Positions 25,447-35,248 of a DNA stretch of 64,000 nucleotides are shown here, piece after piece. The stretch spans positions 64,414 to 128,413 of the forward strand of contig JBEGIR010000026.1 of the NCBI GenBank assembly GCA_040224245.1, written 5' to 3'. Each line of letters opens with the position of its first letter. The first letter of the stretch is position 1. The DNA is from Puniceicoccaceae bacterium. Lineage in GTDB: Bacteria > Verrucomicrobiota > Verrucomicrobiia > Opitutales > JAFGAQ01. Under the pieces are notes generated by a model. That model had not been told where the DNA came from and searched no databases. It worked only from the letters and a program-made list of their open reading frames with translations. A program made the position numbers and the translations under genes.

Positions 25447-26456
25447 TCCGATTTCTGCTCATTCGACTGGCCCAGACCATTGGGGTGCTCTACGCCATCG
25501 CAACCATGGTCTTTTTCATGATGAAGGCCGTTCCCGGCGGACCGTTCTCAGATGAACGCAACGTCTCCGACTATATTCTCGAGCAACTCGAGCAGCAATA
25601 CGGACTCAACGACCCCCTGCACGTTCAGTATGTCAACTACTTGTGGAATATCACCCCCAAACGACTGAATCCAGTTGCCCTGCTCGATTTTGACCTCAAG
25701 GAAGGACTCGGCATTGATTTTGGATACTCCTTTCGATACGAGGGACGAACGGTCAATCAGCTGATCAAGGAGTCTTTTCCGGTATCGCTCGAACTCGGTC
25801 TGTATGCCCTGGCGTTTGCAGGGTTCCTCGGGATCAGCGCGGGCACAGTGGCTGCGCTCAAGCAGAACACCAGATGGGATTACATACCGATGAGCATGAT
25901 GATGGCAGGCATCTGCATCCCCACTTTTGTCATGGGTCCGCTCCTGATCCTACTGTTCGGATTCTGGGTTCCAGAACCCTTGCGACTGCCCATCCTGTTC
26001 TGGGATCCCCCTTACGAAACCGATTTTATTGGAGCATTGCGATACAAGATCCTGCCGACACTCACCCTTGGACTCTACTATGCTGCAGGGGTTTCCCGAC
26101 TGACCCGTGGGAGCATGCTCGAAGTCATGATGCAGGACTATATCCGAACCGCTCGCGCAAAGGGATTGAGTGAAGGAACCCTTGTCCTTAAACACGGGCT
26201 TCGCGCTGCCATGATTCCGGTGGTCTCCTACCTGGGTCCGGTTGCTGCCCACCTCATTACCGGCTCCTTCATCGTAGAGTACATTTTCATGTTGCCCGGA
26301 CTCGGACGCCACCTGATCAATGCCGCACTCAATCGTGACTATACCCTGATCATGGGAACCGTTTTACTTTATGCCAACATTCTCATCCTTTTCAATCTGC
26401 TGGTAGACATCATCGTAGTGGCATTAAATCCCAAACTCAAATTTTCGAACGCATGA
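25443..26456 (+). CDS. oppB: peptide ABC transporter permease (OppB family)
   Basis: A 337-residue inner membrane permease. The start MIRFLLIRLAQTIGVLYAIATMVFF is the usual OppB/DppB N-terminal helix. The binding-protein-dependent transport motif is seen in TRGSMLEVMMQDYIRTARAKGLSEGTLVLKHGLRAAMIPV, including the EAA-like Arg-Ala-Lys-Gly. It begins inside the oppA stop codon (ATGA) and ends inside the start codon of the next permease in the same way, indicating tight translational coupling. Six membrane segments are visible. Confidence 0.94.
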   Translation: MIRFLLIRLAQTIGVLYAIATMVFFMMKAVPGGPFSDERNVSDYILEQLEQQYGLNDPLHVQYVNYLWNITPKRLNPVALLDFDLKEGLGIDFGYSFRYEGRTVNQLIKESFPVSLELGLYALAFAGFLGISAGTVAALKQNTRWDYIPMSMMMAGICIPTFVMGPLLILLFGFWVPEPLRLPILFWDPPYETDFIGALRYKILPTLTLGLYYAAGVSRLTRGSMLEVMMQDYIRTARAKGLSEGTLVLKHGLRAAMIPVVSYLGPVAAHLITGSFIVEYIFMLPGLGRHLINAALNRDYTLIMGTVLLYANILILFNLLVDIIVVALNPKLKFSNA

Positions 26457-27352
26457 GCAATTCCGCTAGTTCCGACTCCCAGGCACTTGCATCTACCCAT
26501 TCCACAGAGGTCTTTTCCCCCTGGAAAGAGGCGTGGATTCGGCTCTCCCGGAACAAACTAGCCCTTTTTGGACTCTACACCTTCCTCACGGTCACTGTGC
26601 TTTCGCTCTTCGCTCCCCTGATCAGCCCCTACGATCCCAATGCTCAGGACATTCTCAAGGGTCCTTCTGCTCCCAGTTTCTCCCATTGGTTTGGAACCGA
26701 CACACTTGGGCGCGATGTGCTCAGCCGTATTCTGCACGGTGGACGCATTTCAATCGCGGTTGGTTTTGCAGCCACTCTGGTGGCCATGACCATCGGAATC
26801 TCATGGGGTGCTGTTTCAGGCTTTGTCGGCGGATGGGTGGATGCCGTCATGATGCGCATTGTAGATATCCTCTACAGTCTTCCGTTCATGATTTTCGTGA
26901 TTCTTCTGATGACGCTATTCGAGCGCAGCCTGCTGCTGTTGTTTGTCGCCATCGGGTTTGTGGAGTGGCTGACACTTGCCCGCATTGTCAGGGGACAGGT
27001 GCTACACCTCAAAACAATGCCTTACATCGATGCAGCCCGGTGCTTGGGTGTGCGCCAGTTCGCCCTCATCTTTCGGCACATCATTCCCAATCTCATCGGC
27101 CCCGTAATCATCTACGCCACCTTAACTGTACCTGCAGTGATGTTATTGGAATCTGCCCTGAGTTTTCTCGGCTTGGGGGTACAACCTCCCGACAGTTCGT
27201 GGGGATCCCTGATCAATGACGGTGCAGAAAAAATGGTTTCCTATCCGTGGCTGTTGATTTTCCCTTCGCTGTTCTTTTCCGTGACGCTTTTCTCACTCAA
27301 TTTTCTGGGAGATGGTCTCAGGGATGCATTGGATCCCAAAGCAATTGAATGA
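26453..27352 (+). CDS. oppC: peptide ABC transporter permease (OppC family)
   Basis: A 299-residue permease of the OppC/DppC type. The N-terminal LSRNKLALFGLYTFLTVTVLSLFAPLISPYDP region and HWFGTDTLGRDVLSRILHGGRISIAVGF are characteristic, as is the EAA-like loop IDAARCLGVRQFALIFRHIIPNLIGPV. Six membrane helices can be traced. It overlaps the previous permease by four bases. Its stop at 27352 abuts the end of the convergent CheX-like gene directly. Confidence 0.94.
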   Translation: MSNSASSDSQALASTHSTEVFSPWKEAWIRLSRNKLALFGLYTFLTVTVLSLFAPLISPYDPNAQDILKGPSAPSFSHWFGTDTLGRDVLSRILHGGRISIAVGFAATLVAMTIGISWGAVSGFVGGWVDAVMMRIVDILYSLPFMIFVILLMTLFERSLLLLFVAIGFVEWLTLARIVRGQVLHLKTMPYIDAARCLGVRQFALIFRHIIPNLIGPVIIYATLTVPAVMLLESALSFLGLGVQPPDSSWGSLINDGAEKMVSYPWLLIFPSLFFSVTLFSLNFLGDGLRDALDPKAIE

Positions 27353-27874
27353 TCACTGATCGGTCTTGATGATCGCAACTGCAAGAATGGACTGCCCCCG
27401 TGTCTTGAAATGATAAAGGGACCGGGAGCAACCGGACACCGTTTCAACGGAGATGCCCTTACCACGAAGGATCGAAGGAATCGTCAGATCGCAGGGATAC
27501 CCCATGTAAGTGAGCTGATTTTTGAATCCACCGATCGTGATGTTTGTGAACTCGCCCACCGCATCATTGGCAATCTCGCTGTCCGACTCATCCCCCTCCA
27601 GAGAATGGAGCATGCGACCTGCAAGAAAAGAAGCCGTTTCGGACTTCATGTAAACATACACATAACCAAATACTTGCCCGCCAAATCCAATGTTTGCCAC
27701 CACCAATGTAGTCTCCAGACCAAAGATGTCGTCAATTTTGGATCGCAGCGTTCCCGTCTGTTCAATGGCGTGCTGTTTCACCGATGATTTCATCATCATG
27801 GAGAAAACATCCCGGACGGACGCTTCCATCATTCCCGACAAATCCTGATATGATAAACCAAAGCTCTGAGGCAT
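27353..27874 (-). CDS. CheX/CheC-family chemotaxis phosphatase-like protein
   Basis: A 173-residue CheX-like protein expected to dephosphorylate CheY-P. The diagnostic helix with a Glu/Asn pair is present as SEIANDAVGEFTNITIGGFKNQL (residues about 97-118), matching the ExxN pattern whose side chains enter the CheY active site in CheC/CheX/FliY. The hydrophobic ATLVVANIGFGGQVFGYVYVYM-type strands (here TTLVVANIGFGG) are also typical. It is separated from the upstream carbonic anhydrase gene by a terminator, so it is probably its own transcript. The two CheY-like genes at 3.6 kb are possible partners, but this is inference. Confidence 0.8.
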   Translation of the reverse strand: MPQSFGLSYQDLSGMMEASVRDVFSMMMKSSVKQHAIEQTGTLRSKIDDIFGLETTLVVANIGFGGQVFGYVYVYMKSETASFLAGRMLHSLEGDESDSEIANDAVGEFTNITIGGFKNQLTYMGYPCDLTIPSILRGKGISVETVSGCSRSLYHFKTRGQSILAVAIIKTDQ

Positions 27875-27912
27875 AATGGGTTATATTCGGAACAACCCGT
27901 CGCAAGTGAAGG

Positions 27913-27940
27913 AAAAAAACCGATGGATCTGCATTCCATC
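27913..27940 (-). terminator. rho-independent terminator downstream of the carbonic anhydrase gene
   Basis: Read on the minus strand, a 6-bp stem (gatgga at 27940-27935, tccatc at 27927-27922) with a seven-base loop is followed by GG and seven T (27919-27913). It lies about 50 bases after the stop of the gamma carbonic anhydrase gene and before the CheX-like start. Confidence 0.7.
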
Positions 27941-27989
27941 CGAATATTGCCATTTCCTCCTGTATTGCAGAGGAAATTATCTGCCAACA

Positions 27990-28526
27990 TCAGCCCTTCT
28001 CTTCGCAAACCCGGCGATGCGCAGCCGCCACCTGGATGTATTTCAGTGCCCAGTTGCGGATCGATTCACGGGTTTCAGTATCGAGGCTCTTCACCACGCG
28101 TGCAGGGGTTCCCATGATTAAACTGCCCGGTGCTGCCTTGAACCCTTTGGTGACAAGGGAGTGCGCACCCACAATGCATTGATCGCCGATTTCAGCACCA
28201 TCCATGACGGTTGCCCGCATTCCGATCAGACACTCATTGCCTATGGTGCATGCATGAATAATCGCACCATGGCCCACCGTTGTGTATGAACCAATGCTTA
28301 CGCCAAGATCATCGGCCAAATGCACAATGCTTCCATCCTGGATGTTGCTGCCTCGCCCCACAAATATCGACTCGATATCCCCCCGCAATACACACCCCGG
28401 CCAGACACTGCTCTCCGGTTCAAGCGTCACATCACCGATGATCACAGCACTGTCAGCAACATAGGCAGACGCTGCAATCACAGGTTTTTTGCTCAGGTGT
28501 CGGTTCAGGCGATCATGCACGTCCAT
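27990..28526 (-). CDS. gamma-carbonic-anhydrase-family hexapeptide-repeat protein
   Basis: A 178-residue left-handed beta-helix protein of the gamma-CA/YrdA/PaaY group. Hexapeptide repeats run through [51 protein letters not shown] and [18 protein letters not shown]. The three zinc-ligand histidines of the family appear to be present, in IVHL and in the GHGAIIHAC pair. Many family members lack strong carbonic anhydrase activity, so the reaction remains uncertain. It starts eight bases after the pyrophosphatase stop on the same strand. Confidence 0.88.
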   Translation of the reverse strand: MDVHDRLNRHLSKKPVIAASAYVADSAVIIGDVTLEPESSVWPGCVLRGDIESIFVGRGSNIQDGSIVHLADDLGVSIGSYTTVGHGAIIHACTIGNECLIGMRATVMDGAEIGDQCIVGAHSLVTKGFKAAPGSLIMGTPARVVKSLDTETRESIRNWALKYIQVAAAHRRVCEEKG

Positions 28527-28534
28527 GCCTCATT

Positions 28535-30748
28535 TCACAACAAACTCGTGCTGACCGTCAATCCTACCATCACAATGCTGACCATGCTCATGAGTTTGAT
28601 CAGAATGTTCAGACTTGGTCCCGAAGTATCCTTAAAAGGATCGCCAACCGTATCTCCGATCACGGCCGCTTTGTGCGCATCGCTTCCTTTTCCCCCTTCG
28701 TGCCCTTCTTCGATATATTTCTTGGCATTATCCCAGGCACCTCCGGAATTCGCCATGAAGACCGCGAGCACAAAACCCGAGGAAAGGGCACCTGCCAACA
28801 AGCCAATAACCCCAGCCACTCCAAACACCACACCTGTGAGGATGGGCACTGCGACAGCAATCAGTGACGGTAACAGCATCTCGCGCTGCGCACCCTTGGT
28901 CGAAATCGCAACACAGGTCGCATATTCCGGCTCTTCTTCCCCTTTCAAAATACCCGGGAATTCCCGAAACTGGCGACGCACTTCGTCCACCATGCTCTGA
29001 GCGGCACGGCCCACAGCCTGCATGGTCAGTCCACAGAAAAGAAACGACATCATGGCTCCAATGAACAATCCAATCAGGAGCTTGGGATTCATCAAATTGA
29101 CCTGAAAATGGTTCACCAGCGCATACAGATCCATGCCTTGCAGTTCCTCTACGGATCGAACCGTCAGATTGTCAGGAAACACAAAAACCTCACGTTGCAG
29201 CACCACCCGCTGGAGTGACATTTTCAACTCCTCCATAAAGGAAGCCAGCAGTGCCAATCCTGTCAGTGCCGCAGATCCGATCGCAAAGCCTTTGCCCGTG
29301 GCAGCCGTCGTATTTCCCAGAGCATCCAGCGCATCGGTTCGCCTGCGCACCTCCGGCCCGAGGCCACTCATCTCAGCATTGCCACCAGCGTTGTCCGCGA
29401 TCGGTCCATACGCATCTGTTGCGAGAGTTAGCCCCAGCGTTGACAACATGCCAACCGCCGCGATTCCAATGCCATAAAGTCCATGCGACAGGTTTGCGAA
29501 GTCCCAGCCAGACGCAAAAAGAAAGGAAAGACTGATGCCCAACACAATCGCGATGACAGGAATCGCCGTTGAAAGCATGCCAATGCCCATTCCCGAAATG
29601 ATGACCGTCGCCGGACCCGTCATCGCACTCTGAGCGATGCTCTGTGTCGGGCGATACGCATGCGAAGTATAATATTCCGTCGATGTACCAATCACAATTC
29701 CGGTGAGCAATCCCGTCACGATGGCTGCCCAGATTCCCCACAGGTTCTCAATTCCCAGCAGATAGAGCACCCCCAGCGAACCCACTACGATCATGAGCGA
29801 ACTCAAGTTGATTGCACGAGAGAGCGCTGCACCCAGCTCTCTCTGACTCGCACCCGCCTTGACGCGTACGAAATACACTCCAAGAATCGAAAGCAATGTG
29901 CCAAGCGCACCAATCAGCATCGGTGCCAATACGGCCTTAAATTGACCCGATACATCGGAATAATAAGCCGCTGCCCCCAATGCAGAAGTTGCGAGTATGG
30001 AGCCACAGTAGGATTCATACAAATCCGCTCCCATGCCAGCCACGTCCCCGACATTGTCACCCACATTGTCGGCAATCGTTGCAGGATTGCGTGGATCATC
30101 TTCAGGAATTCCAGCTTCCACTTTTCCAACTAAATCCGCTCCCACATCCGCAGCCTTCGTAAAAATGCCCCCACCGACCCGGGCAAAGAGTGCCTGTAGC
30201 GATGCACCCATTCCAAAGGTCAGCATTGTTGTGGTGATCACAACCAGTTTGTGTCCGCCCTCACCTTCAATAAAATGGTTAAGCACTAAAAACCAGACAG
30301 AAATATCAAGCAGTGCCAACCCCACGACAACCAGTCCCATTACCGCACCACTTCGAAATGCGACCACCAGTGCAGAATTTAACGATTCCCGGGCTGCTGC
30401 AGCCGCTCTCGATGAGGCATAGGTTGCGGTTCGCATCCCAAAATATCCCGCCAGTCCCGAGAAAAACCCGCCCGTAATAAACGCAAACGGCACCCATGGA
30501 TTCTGAACCTTCATGCCGTAGGCCATGAATGCAAAAACCAGGCCCAGTGCAGCAAAAACAAAGATGACAACCTTGTACTGCTGGTTCAGGTAAGCCTTGG
30601 CACCCGCTCGCACATGGGCTGCGATACGCACCATGGTTTCATTGCCTTCGTCTTTCGCCATCATCCAGCGAAAGAAATGCCAGGCAAAAAGGAGAGCCAT
30701 ACAGGCGGTCACCGGGACCATCCAAAAAATGGGTGTGATGTCAGTCAT
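28535..30748 (-). CDS. hppA: membrane-bound ion-translocating pyrophosphatase
   Basis: Couples hydrolysis of pyrophosphate to ion pumping across the inner membrane. About 737 residues with some sixteen membrane segments. Catalytic motifs are [11 protein letters not shown] and [10 protein letters not shown] with [11 protein letters not shown], plus a C-terminal [16 protein letters not shown] and [21 protein letters not shown]. The GNTTAA segment has Ala where potassium-independent enzymes carry Lys, so the enzyme is predicted to be potassium-dependent; proton versus sodium specificity is not assigned. The frame is open from 30982, but the ATG at 30748 begins directly before the first helix and lies after the stop of the preceding gene. 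Confidence 0.95.
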   Translation of the reverse strand: MTDITPIFWMVPVTACMALLFAWHFFRWMMAKDEGNETMVRIAAHVRAGAKAYLNQQYKVVIFVFAALGLVFAFMAYGMKVQNPWVPFAFITGGFFSGLAGYFGMRTATYASSRAAAAARESLNSALVVAFRSGAVMGLVVVGLALLDISVWFLVLNHFIEGEGGHKLVVITTTMLTFGMGASLQALFARVGGGIFTKAADVGADLVGKVEAGIPEDDPRNPATIADNVGDNVGDVAGMGADLYESYCGSILATSALGAAAYYSDVSGQFKAVLAPMLIGALGTLLSILGVYFVRVKAGASQRELGAALSRAINLSSLMIVVGSLGVLYLLGIENLWGIWAAIVTGLLTGIVIGTSTEYYTSHAYRPTQSIAQSAMTGPATVIISGMGIGMLSTAIPVIAIVLGISLSFLFASGWDFANLSHGLYGIGIAAVGMLSTLGLTLATDAYGPIADNAGGNAEMSGLGPEVRRRTDALDALGNTTAATGKGFAIGSAALTGLALLASFMEELKMSLQRVVLQREVFVFPDNLTVRSVEELQGMDLYALVNHFQVNLMNPKLLIGLFIGAMMSFLFCGLTMQAVGRAAQSMVDEVRRQFREFPGILKGEEEPEYATCVAISTKGAQREMLLPSLIAVAVPILTGVVFGVAGVIGLLAGALSSGFVLAVFMANSGGAWDNAKKYIEEGHEGGKGSDAHKAAVIGDTVGDPFKDTSGPSLNILIKLMSMVSIVMVGLTVSTSLL

Positions 30749-30798
30749 AGAGAATGTGTTCAAAGTTGTCGTTGCAGAATTTGCTTCAGCTGCAGGTA

Positions 30799-31563
30799 TC
30801 AGAACTGCGCCGAACGCCACCAGTCGTAGTGCGTGCTTTCCAATTCTTCGAGTGAGGGAAAGGCGTAGTGAACCATGGATTTCTGGTTCCCCATGTAAAA
30901 ACCACTGCGAATCATGCGGTAGTGAATCTGCGTGCGAATGCGACGGCTCACCACCTTCACGTCTTTGGTGCCCTTCCGCCATACCGCCGAAAGACAGTCC
31001 CGCATGTGGGCGATATCCCGATAGGGCAAGTTGTCACCCAGACCCCGAATCGGATCGTCTGCCAGTTCATCCAGCTTGAGATCACAGAAAGCCACTTTCT
31101 CCACGGACACTGGCTGGTTTCGGTCCGTAATGAAGTTGCAGAACTTCCTCGGATCGAGCGAACTCGCGACAAGTGGCTGCATGGGTGCCAACTCTTGATA
31201 GAGGTGCAGTGTTGGATGTACCTGCGGTAAGATGTCGCTTCGCTCAAGCTCCAGTACTTTGCCGTCATCGGTCACCAGATACAGCGACTTCAGCGCATCC
31301 AGCGGGATGTGTTCCAATACCCGGTAAATACTCAGGTAACTCGATTTGCGAGGGGCTCCGTCAGGATGCGGTTTGCAGATTCCCTCAAGATCGAACGCAT
31401 TCAGCCACGGGTCGCTGTATTCTGGATCCAACTCCACAAAAATCGCCTGATCGTTCGTGCGATGATGCAGGCCCAGTGCCATGTATTTGCCATAGTCCTC
31501 AGGAGACAACATCGAGACAACAAGGGATTCAGGGGTGAGATTCAGGTACAGGTAACGTTTCAT
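30799..31563 (-). CDS. conserved-looking cytosolic protein, unknown function
   Basis: I do not recognise this 254-residue protein. It starts MKRYLYLNLTPESLVVSML, an antiparallel-strand-like opening. It has no signal peptide or membrane segment and is rich in aromatic and charged residues, ending in YDWWRSAQF. The upstream codons to 31614 are in frame but an ATG at 31563 fits better. It precedes the pyrophosphatase by 50 bases on the same strand and may be co-transcribed with it. No catalytic motif is visible. Confidence 0.55.
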   Translation of the reverse strand: MKRYLYLNLTPESLVVSMLSPEDYGKYMALGLHHRTNDQAIFVELDPEYSDPWLNAFDLEGICKPHPDGAPRKSSYLSIYRVLEHIPLDALKSLYLVTDDGKVLELERSDILPQVHPTLHLYQELAPMQPLVASSLDPRKFCNFITDRNQPVSVEKVAFCDLKLDELADDPIRGLGDNLPYRDIAHMRDCLSAVWRKGTKDVKVVSRRIRTQIHYRMIRSGFYMGNQKSMVHYAFPSLEELESTHYDWWRSAQF

Positions 31564-31865
31564 AGCAGCAGAAAATGGCTGATTTAAATTAATATCTCTT
31601 ATCAAAGTCAACAAACAATCAGCAATACTAATGCTGTATAAGTAAATTACCTCTCTGTTGTGTTTTGCATGTCCACAATGATTCCAGGATCAGCATCAGC
31701 TCTTCATGTCATTCGATCACCCGGGGAGCATCTGAACCCGAAAACCTCATCGTCTCCAACTTCCAACCCCAAATTTCCCTTGCGCGGAGTTGCATCTTTT
31801 CGGAATTGCTGGCAAATCACTAAGGTGACAATACAAGATATTGATGATGCACCCGTTTCGATCTC

Positions 31866-32060
31866 ATGCTCGACCTACTCAAAGATGAGGCATTCCTGAA
31901 ACCAGCTGCCGCCATCCTTGCCCTGATTCTGATGCTGGGCATGTTGCGTCGCATCAACAAGATTCTTCTCGTGGTCGGCATTGCCGTCATCACCATCTTG
32001 TATTTCCTCTACAATCGTCCACCGTGGCTCGAATCCATCTGGCGAAATTTTCAAATTTAA
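31866..32060 (+). CDS. small two-helix membrane protein
   Basis: A 64-residue protein with two adjacent hydrophobic helices (AAAILALILMLGML, residues 14-27, and ILLVVGIAVITILYFLY, 33-49) split by a basic turn (RRINK). It precedes the ABC-2 exporter ATPase gene on the same strand, separated by about 60 bases from its chosen GTG start. It is real-looking in hydrophobic pattern but unassigned, and could be a regulatory or accessory peptide of the transporter. Confidence 0.5.
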   Translation: MLDLLKDEAFLKPAAAILALILMLGMLRRINKILLVVGIAVITILYFLYNRPPWLESIWRNFQI

Positions 32061-32119
32061 ATCGGAAGGCCTGCTCCTCCCGCATTCCTGTATCGCATTC
32101 CCTTGCGACCCACCAAACC

Positions 32120-33085
32120 GTGTCTAATTCCATACCACCCATTCTGCAAATCGAACACGTCAGCAAGTCCTACGGCAGGCTTCAGGCGCTGAGCGATACT
32201 TCATTTGAAGTTAACCCCGGAGAGATTTTTGCACTTCTGGGTCCCAATGGTGCCGGGAAAACCACGCTGATCGGCTGCATCACCGGCCTGATCTTGCGCT
32301 TTACAGGTTCAATCCGCGTAGCCGGACACGATGTACGCCGGGATGCACGCATCACACGTCAGCTGATTGGTCTCGTACCGCAGGAACTCAATTTTGATCC
32401 GTTCTTTAATGTTGAACAGGTCCTGCACTACCAGTCGGGATTCTACAACGTGCCACCCAGTCAGGACAAAATCGAAACCATTTTACGCGATTTTGGTCTC
32501 TGGGAAAAACGCAAAGCCAACACCCGCTCCCTTTCCGGTGGCATGAAACGAAGGCTCATGATCTGCAAGGCACTGATGCACGACCCGGTTCTACTCTTTT
32601 TGGATGAACCCACCGCCGGGGTAGATGTCGAGTTGCGTGATGAACTCTGGAAATATGTGCGTCGACTCAAGGAACGTGGTGTCACGATTTTTCTTACCAC
32701 CCATTACCTTGAGGAAGCCGAACAACTCGCCGACCGCATTGGATTCATTGATCAAGGAAGCATCCTGCTCGTACACGACCGCGAAGATCTGCTCAACCGC
32801 TTCGCGCAACGCTGGAACCGAATCACGCTGCGCCACCCGGTGACCGATTCCTTGCAGGCGACGCTCGAACGCATCGGCACCCAAATTGCAGATCCCCACA
32901 CGGTGCTAATCAACACCGACAAAACCCCTTCCAACCCAACTTCTGCAACACTGCCATTACACACCGTGCTTCAGGAGATACAGCATCACGGCAATGAAAT
33001 TGTGCACATCGATGGAGGTCGCAATTCACTCGAAAGCATCTTCCGGGAGGTACTCAAAACTCGAGTTCCGGAAAAACACAGTTGA
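32120..33085 (+). CDS. ABC-2 type transporter ATP-binding protein (NodI/CcmA-like)
   Basis: ATPase of an ABC-2 exporter; about 321 residues. Walker A is GPNGAGKTT, the signature motif LSGGMKRR, Walker B VLLFLDEPTAGVD, with a following H-loop in FLTTHYLEEAE. Residues after about 225 form a short C-terminal domain common in NodI-like proteins. The frame is open from 32024; the GTG at 32120 starts the protein a dozen residues before the first strand, which is typical. The permease follows 10 bases after the stop. Family members move polysaccharides, drugs or lipids; no substrate is indicated here. Confidence 0.9.
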   Translation: MSNSIPPILQIEHVSKSYGRLQALSDTSFEVNPGEIFALLGPNGAGKTTLIGCITGLILRFTGSIRVAGHDVRRDARITRQLIGLVPQELNFDPFFNVEQVLHYQSGFYNVPPSQDKIETILRDFGLWEKRKANTRSLSGGMKRRLMICKALMHDPVLLFLDEPTAGVDVELRDELWKYVRRLKERGVTIFLTTHYLEEAEQLADRIGFIDQGSILLVHDREDLLNRFAQRWNRITLRHPVTDSLQATLERIGTQIADPHTVLINTDKTPSNPTSATLPLHTVLQEIQHHGNEIVHIDGGRNSLESIFREVLKTRVPEKHS

Positions 33086-33095
33086 TCCCTTTCCC

Positions 33096-33938
33096 ATGCC
33101 AACCCAACCCACAGATCCCAGCAGAGCCATCGCTCATCAGCTCATCCAGAAAGCCGTTGAAAATGCGCAAATACACCGTGCATGGTACGGCACCTGGATG
33201 CTCTTTCGCCGTGAAATCAAGCGCTTCCTTGGCATCATTGGACAAACCGTCATCAGCCCGGTGCTGAGCACGTTGCTCTATTTTCTCGTCTTTGGCTTTT
33301 CGCTTGGACAACGCATTGATACCGTACAGGGAATTCCCTATGTCGATTTCATCGCGCCTGGACTGGTCACCATGGCCCTGATCAATAATGCGTTTTTCAA
33401 CTCGTCCTTTTCCTTCTTTCTCGGAAAAATTCATGGTTCCATTGTCGACCTGCTCGCCTCCCCCATTGGTTCTGTCCAGATACTGCTCGCCTACTGCGGT
33501 GCGGCGGTGATCCGGGGCATGATGACAGGTGGCATCATCTGGCTGTTGTCAGGCATTTTTGGTGCCCAAACCCTGCACGCTCCGCTGACGACGCTGGCGT
33601 TTATGATGGGATCATCCTTTGTATTTGGGCTGTTTGGACTCACCACAGCCATCCTCGCCACCGAATTTGAACACATCAACTTCATTCCCAGCTTCGTGAT
33701 GCTACCGCTCAGTTTTCTCGGCGGTGTGTTCTACTCCATCACCATGCTCCCCGAATTCTGGGCCAATGTCTCGCTGTTCAATCCCATTCTCTACGTCGTC
33801 AACGGTATCCGTCACGGTATGACTGGTGTCAGCGACGTGCCCGTATGGCAAGGCGCACTGTTTCTGACACTCACAGGCCTATTCCTGCTTCTCTTTACGG
33901 TCTATTTGCTGAAATCGGGCAAAAAAGTGAGAGAATAA
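33096..33938 (+). CDS. ABC-2 type transporter permease (NodJ-like)
   Basis: Membrane partner of the preceding ATPase; about 280 residues with six hydrophobic segments. The typical connecting segment TWMLFRREIKRFLGIIGQTVISPVLSTLLYFLVFGF leads into the membrane. SFVMLPLSFLGGVFYSITMLPEFW and NPILYVVNGIRHGMTG carry the ABC-2 signature. The ATG at 33096 starts ten bases after the ATPase stop. It converges with ribA across 23 bases and no terminator was seen there. Confidence 0.9.
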   Translation: MPTQPTDPSRAIAHQLIQKAVENAQIHRAWYGTWMLFRREIKRFLGIIGQTVISPVLSTLLYFLVFGFSLGQRIDTVQGIPYVDFIAPGLVTMALINNAFFNSSFSFFLGKIHGSIVDLLASPIGSVQILLAYCGAAVIRGMMTGGIIWLLSGIFGAQTLHAPLTTLAFMMGSSFVFGLFGLTTAILATEFEHINFIPSFVMLPLSFLGGVFYSITMLPEFWANVSLFNPILYVVNGIRHGMTGVSDVPVWQGALFLTLTGLFLLLFTVYLLKSGKKVRE

Positions 33939-33961
33939 ATCCCAACCCCAGTGCCCGTCCC

Positions 33962-34612
33962 TCATTGTCGATTCGGGGGAAGGGAAACCACGTGCATGGG
34001 TATACCATTCAATTGAATGTGGCCCATCTTTTCCGCCTTCGTGCGCAGATACTGCTGGTTGTGCGGGTTTTCATTTCCAATCGACGGAATCACTTCATCC
34101 ACCGCAATGCCGCCATCCAGAAGCGCCTGCAGCTTATCCGGATTGTTGGTGTTCAGGCGAATGCGTTCAACTCCCATCGTGCGCAGGATTTCAGCCGCCA
34201 TTTCAAAATCTCGCAGGTCTCCCGCAAAGCCAAGTAAATGATTCGCCTCAAGCGTGTCGGCACCCCGCTCCTGCAAACTGTAGGCCTTTACTTTGTTTCC
34301 CAACCCAATGCCACGCCCTTCCTGCGGCAAATAGATGATGATGCCCGGACTCTCCCGTGTACCGATCTGTTCCAGTGCGTAGACCAGCTGTTCCCTGCAG
34401 TCGCATTTCATCGATCCGAGCACTTCCGCAGTGAAACACTGCGAATGAATTCTGACAAATGGAACGCTTGTTCCGTCAAAATGCTCGCTCACCAGCACCG
34501 CGATTTCTTCGTCCTTCGCCGACCGGTAGATCACCAGGTCAAATTGGCCATAGAGCGTTGGAAGTTTGCATCGCGAATATTCGCTTACCCTGGGATTTGT
34601 GCTCTCACTCAT
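33962..34612 (-). CDS. ribA: GTP cyclohydrolase II
   Basis: First enzyme of riboflavin synthesis, opening GTP to 2,5-diamino-6-ribosylamino-pyrimidinone phosphate. The 216-residue chain is single-domain, without the RibB domain of bifunctional RibAB. Zinc-binding cysteines lie in HSQCFTAEVLGSMKCDC (C-x10-C-x-C), followed by the YLPQEGRGIGLGNKVKAY nucleotide loop. RLNTNNPDKLQAL is also conserved. No FMN riboswitch or other rib gene was recognised nearby. Confidence 0.95.
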   Translation of the reverse strand: MSESTNPRVSEYSRCKLPTLYGQFDLVIYRSAKDEEIAVLVSEHFDGTSVPFVRIHSQCFTAEVLGSMKCDCREQLVYALEQIGTRESPGIIIYLPQEGRGIGLGNKVKAYSLQERGADTLEANHLLGFAGDLRDFEMAAEILRTMGVERIRLNTNNPDKLQALLDGGIAVDEVIPSIGNENPHNQQYLRTKAEKMGHIQLNGIPMHVVSLPPNRQ

Positions 34613-34718
34613 CGCAAAAACAACAACCTATCGCATTTCATCCCACCGGAAAAGCCCAATGTGCGAAATCTCGGCCTCAAGTCCCCGGGCCTGACGGACG
34701 ACGGAGTAGAATGGATTC

Positions 34719-34919
34719 CTACTTTGAACGAAAAATCACGGCTCCACCACCCATGACCATCAGGAATAATCCTCCCACGATTTTCATCAGCGAACGCTCC
34801 GGTGGGGATCCTGTAAGTGCTTCGGATAGTTCACCTACCGGACTCGAACCTTCGCTCAAACCGTAATAGACCAGAATCGCCCCCACAACAATCAACCCAA
34901 TTCCCAAGATCTTTTTCAT
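34719..34919 (-). CDS. DUF3185-like small membrane protein
   Basis: A 66-residue protein with two membrane helices (KILGIGLIVVGAILVYYG, and MKIVGGLFLMVMGGGAVIF near the C-terminus) joined by a polar loop. The pattern resembles DUF3185 proteins, often found beside other small stress-related membrane proteins. Start ATG at 34919 follows GGAAAA eight bases upstream; a TTG at 34925 would add two residues. The neighbouring DUF1328 protein at 34970 supports a shared stress-linked context, by inference only. Confidence 0.7.
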   Translation of the reverse strand: MKKILGIGLIVVGAILVYYGLSEGSSPVGELSEALTGSPPERSLMKIVGGLFLMVMGGGAVIFRSK

Positions 34920-34969
34920 GCGCAAATTTTCCTTTCATTTTTCATACTGTCATGCCCCAAAGTCAGACT

Positions 34970-35146
34970 TCAAAGCGGGGGTGATTTTCCTTTGAGCGCA
35001 CGCACCAACAAGGAGAGAATCAGTAAGACCAGGAAGATGAAGAAAATAATCTGAGCAATGCCTGATGCTGCCTGCGCAACGCCCGTGAATCCAAGAAATG
35101 CCGCAATCACAGCGACGACCAAAAATATCAATGACCAGCCTAACAT
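34970..35146 (-). CDS. DUF1328 (YtjA-like) small membrane protein
   Basis: A 58-residue protein read directly from the minus strand: it opens [20 protein letters not shown] and ends in [11 protein letters not shown]. Two helices (residues 4-20 and 32-48) separated by [12 protein letters not shown] match the DUF1328/YtjA family of very small inner membrane proteins. A strong ribosome site (GGAAGGAAAA) lies just before the ATG at 35146. It is followed by the DUF3185-like gene on the same strand after 50 bases. Function is unknown in the family. Confidence 0.85.
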   Translation of the reverse strand: MLGWSLIFLVVAVIAAFLGFTGVAQAASGIAQIIFFIFLVLLILSLLVRALKGKSPPL

Positions 35147-35248
35147 GAGTTTTCCTTCCGTTTATGAGGTTTTGAAGTAATGCAGAATGCTATACTTTTT
35201 TCGATTTTACGAAATACGCAAACCGAAGGACGATTTCATACTCAGTCA

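Noticed and set aside
27878-27898. gggtt/aaccc inverted repeat upstream of the CheX-like gene
   Set aside because: The stem has only five pairs with an 11-base loop and overlaps no recognised promoter; the neighbouring T-tract terminator is better supported.
31660-31899. Plus-strand ORF upstream of the small membrane protein
   Set aside because: Its codons are Ser/Pro-rich without structure and it overlaps the better ORF at 31866.
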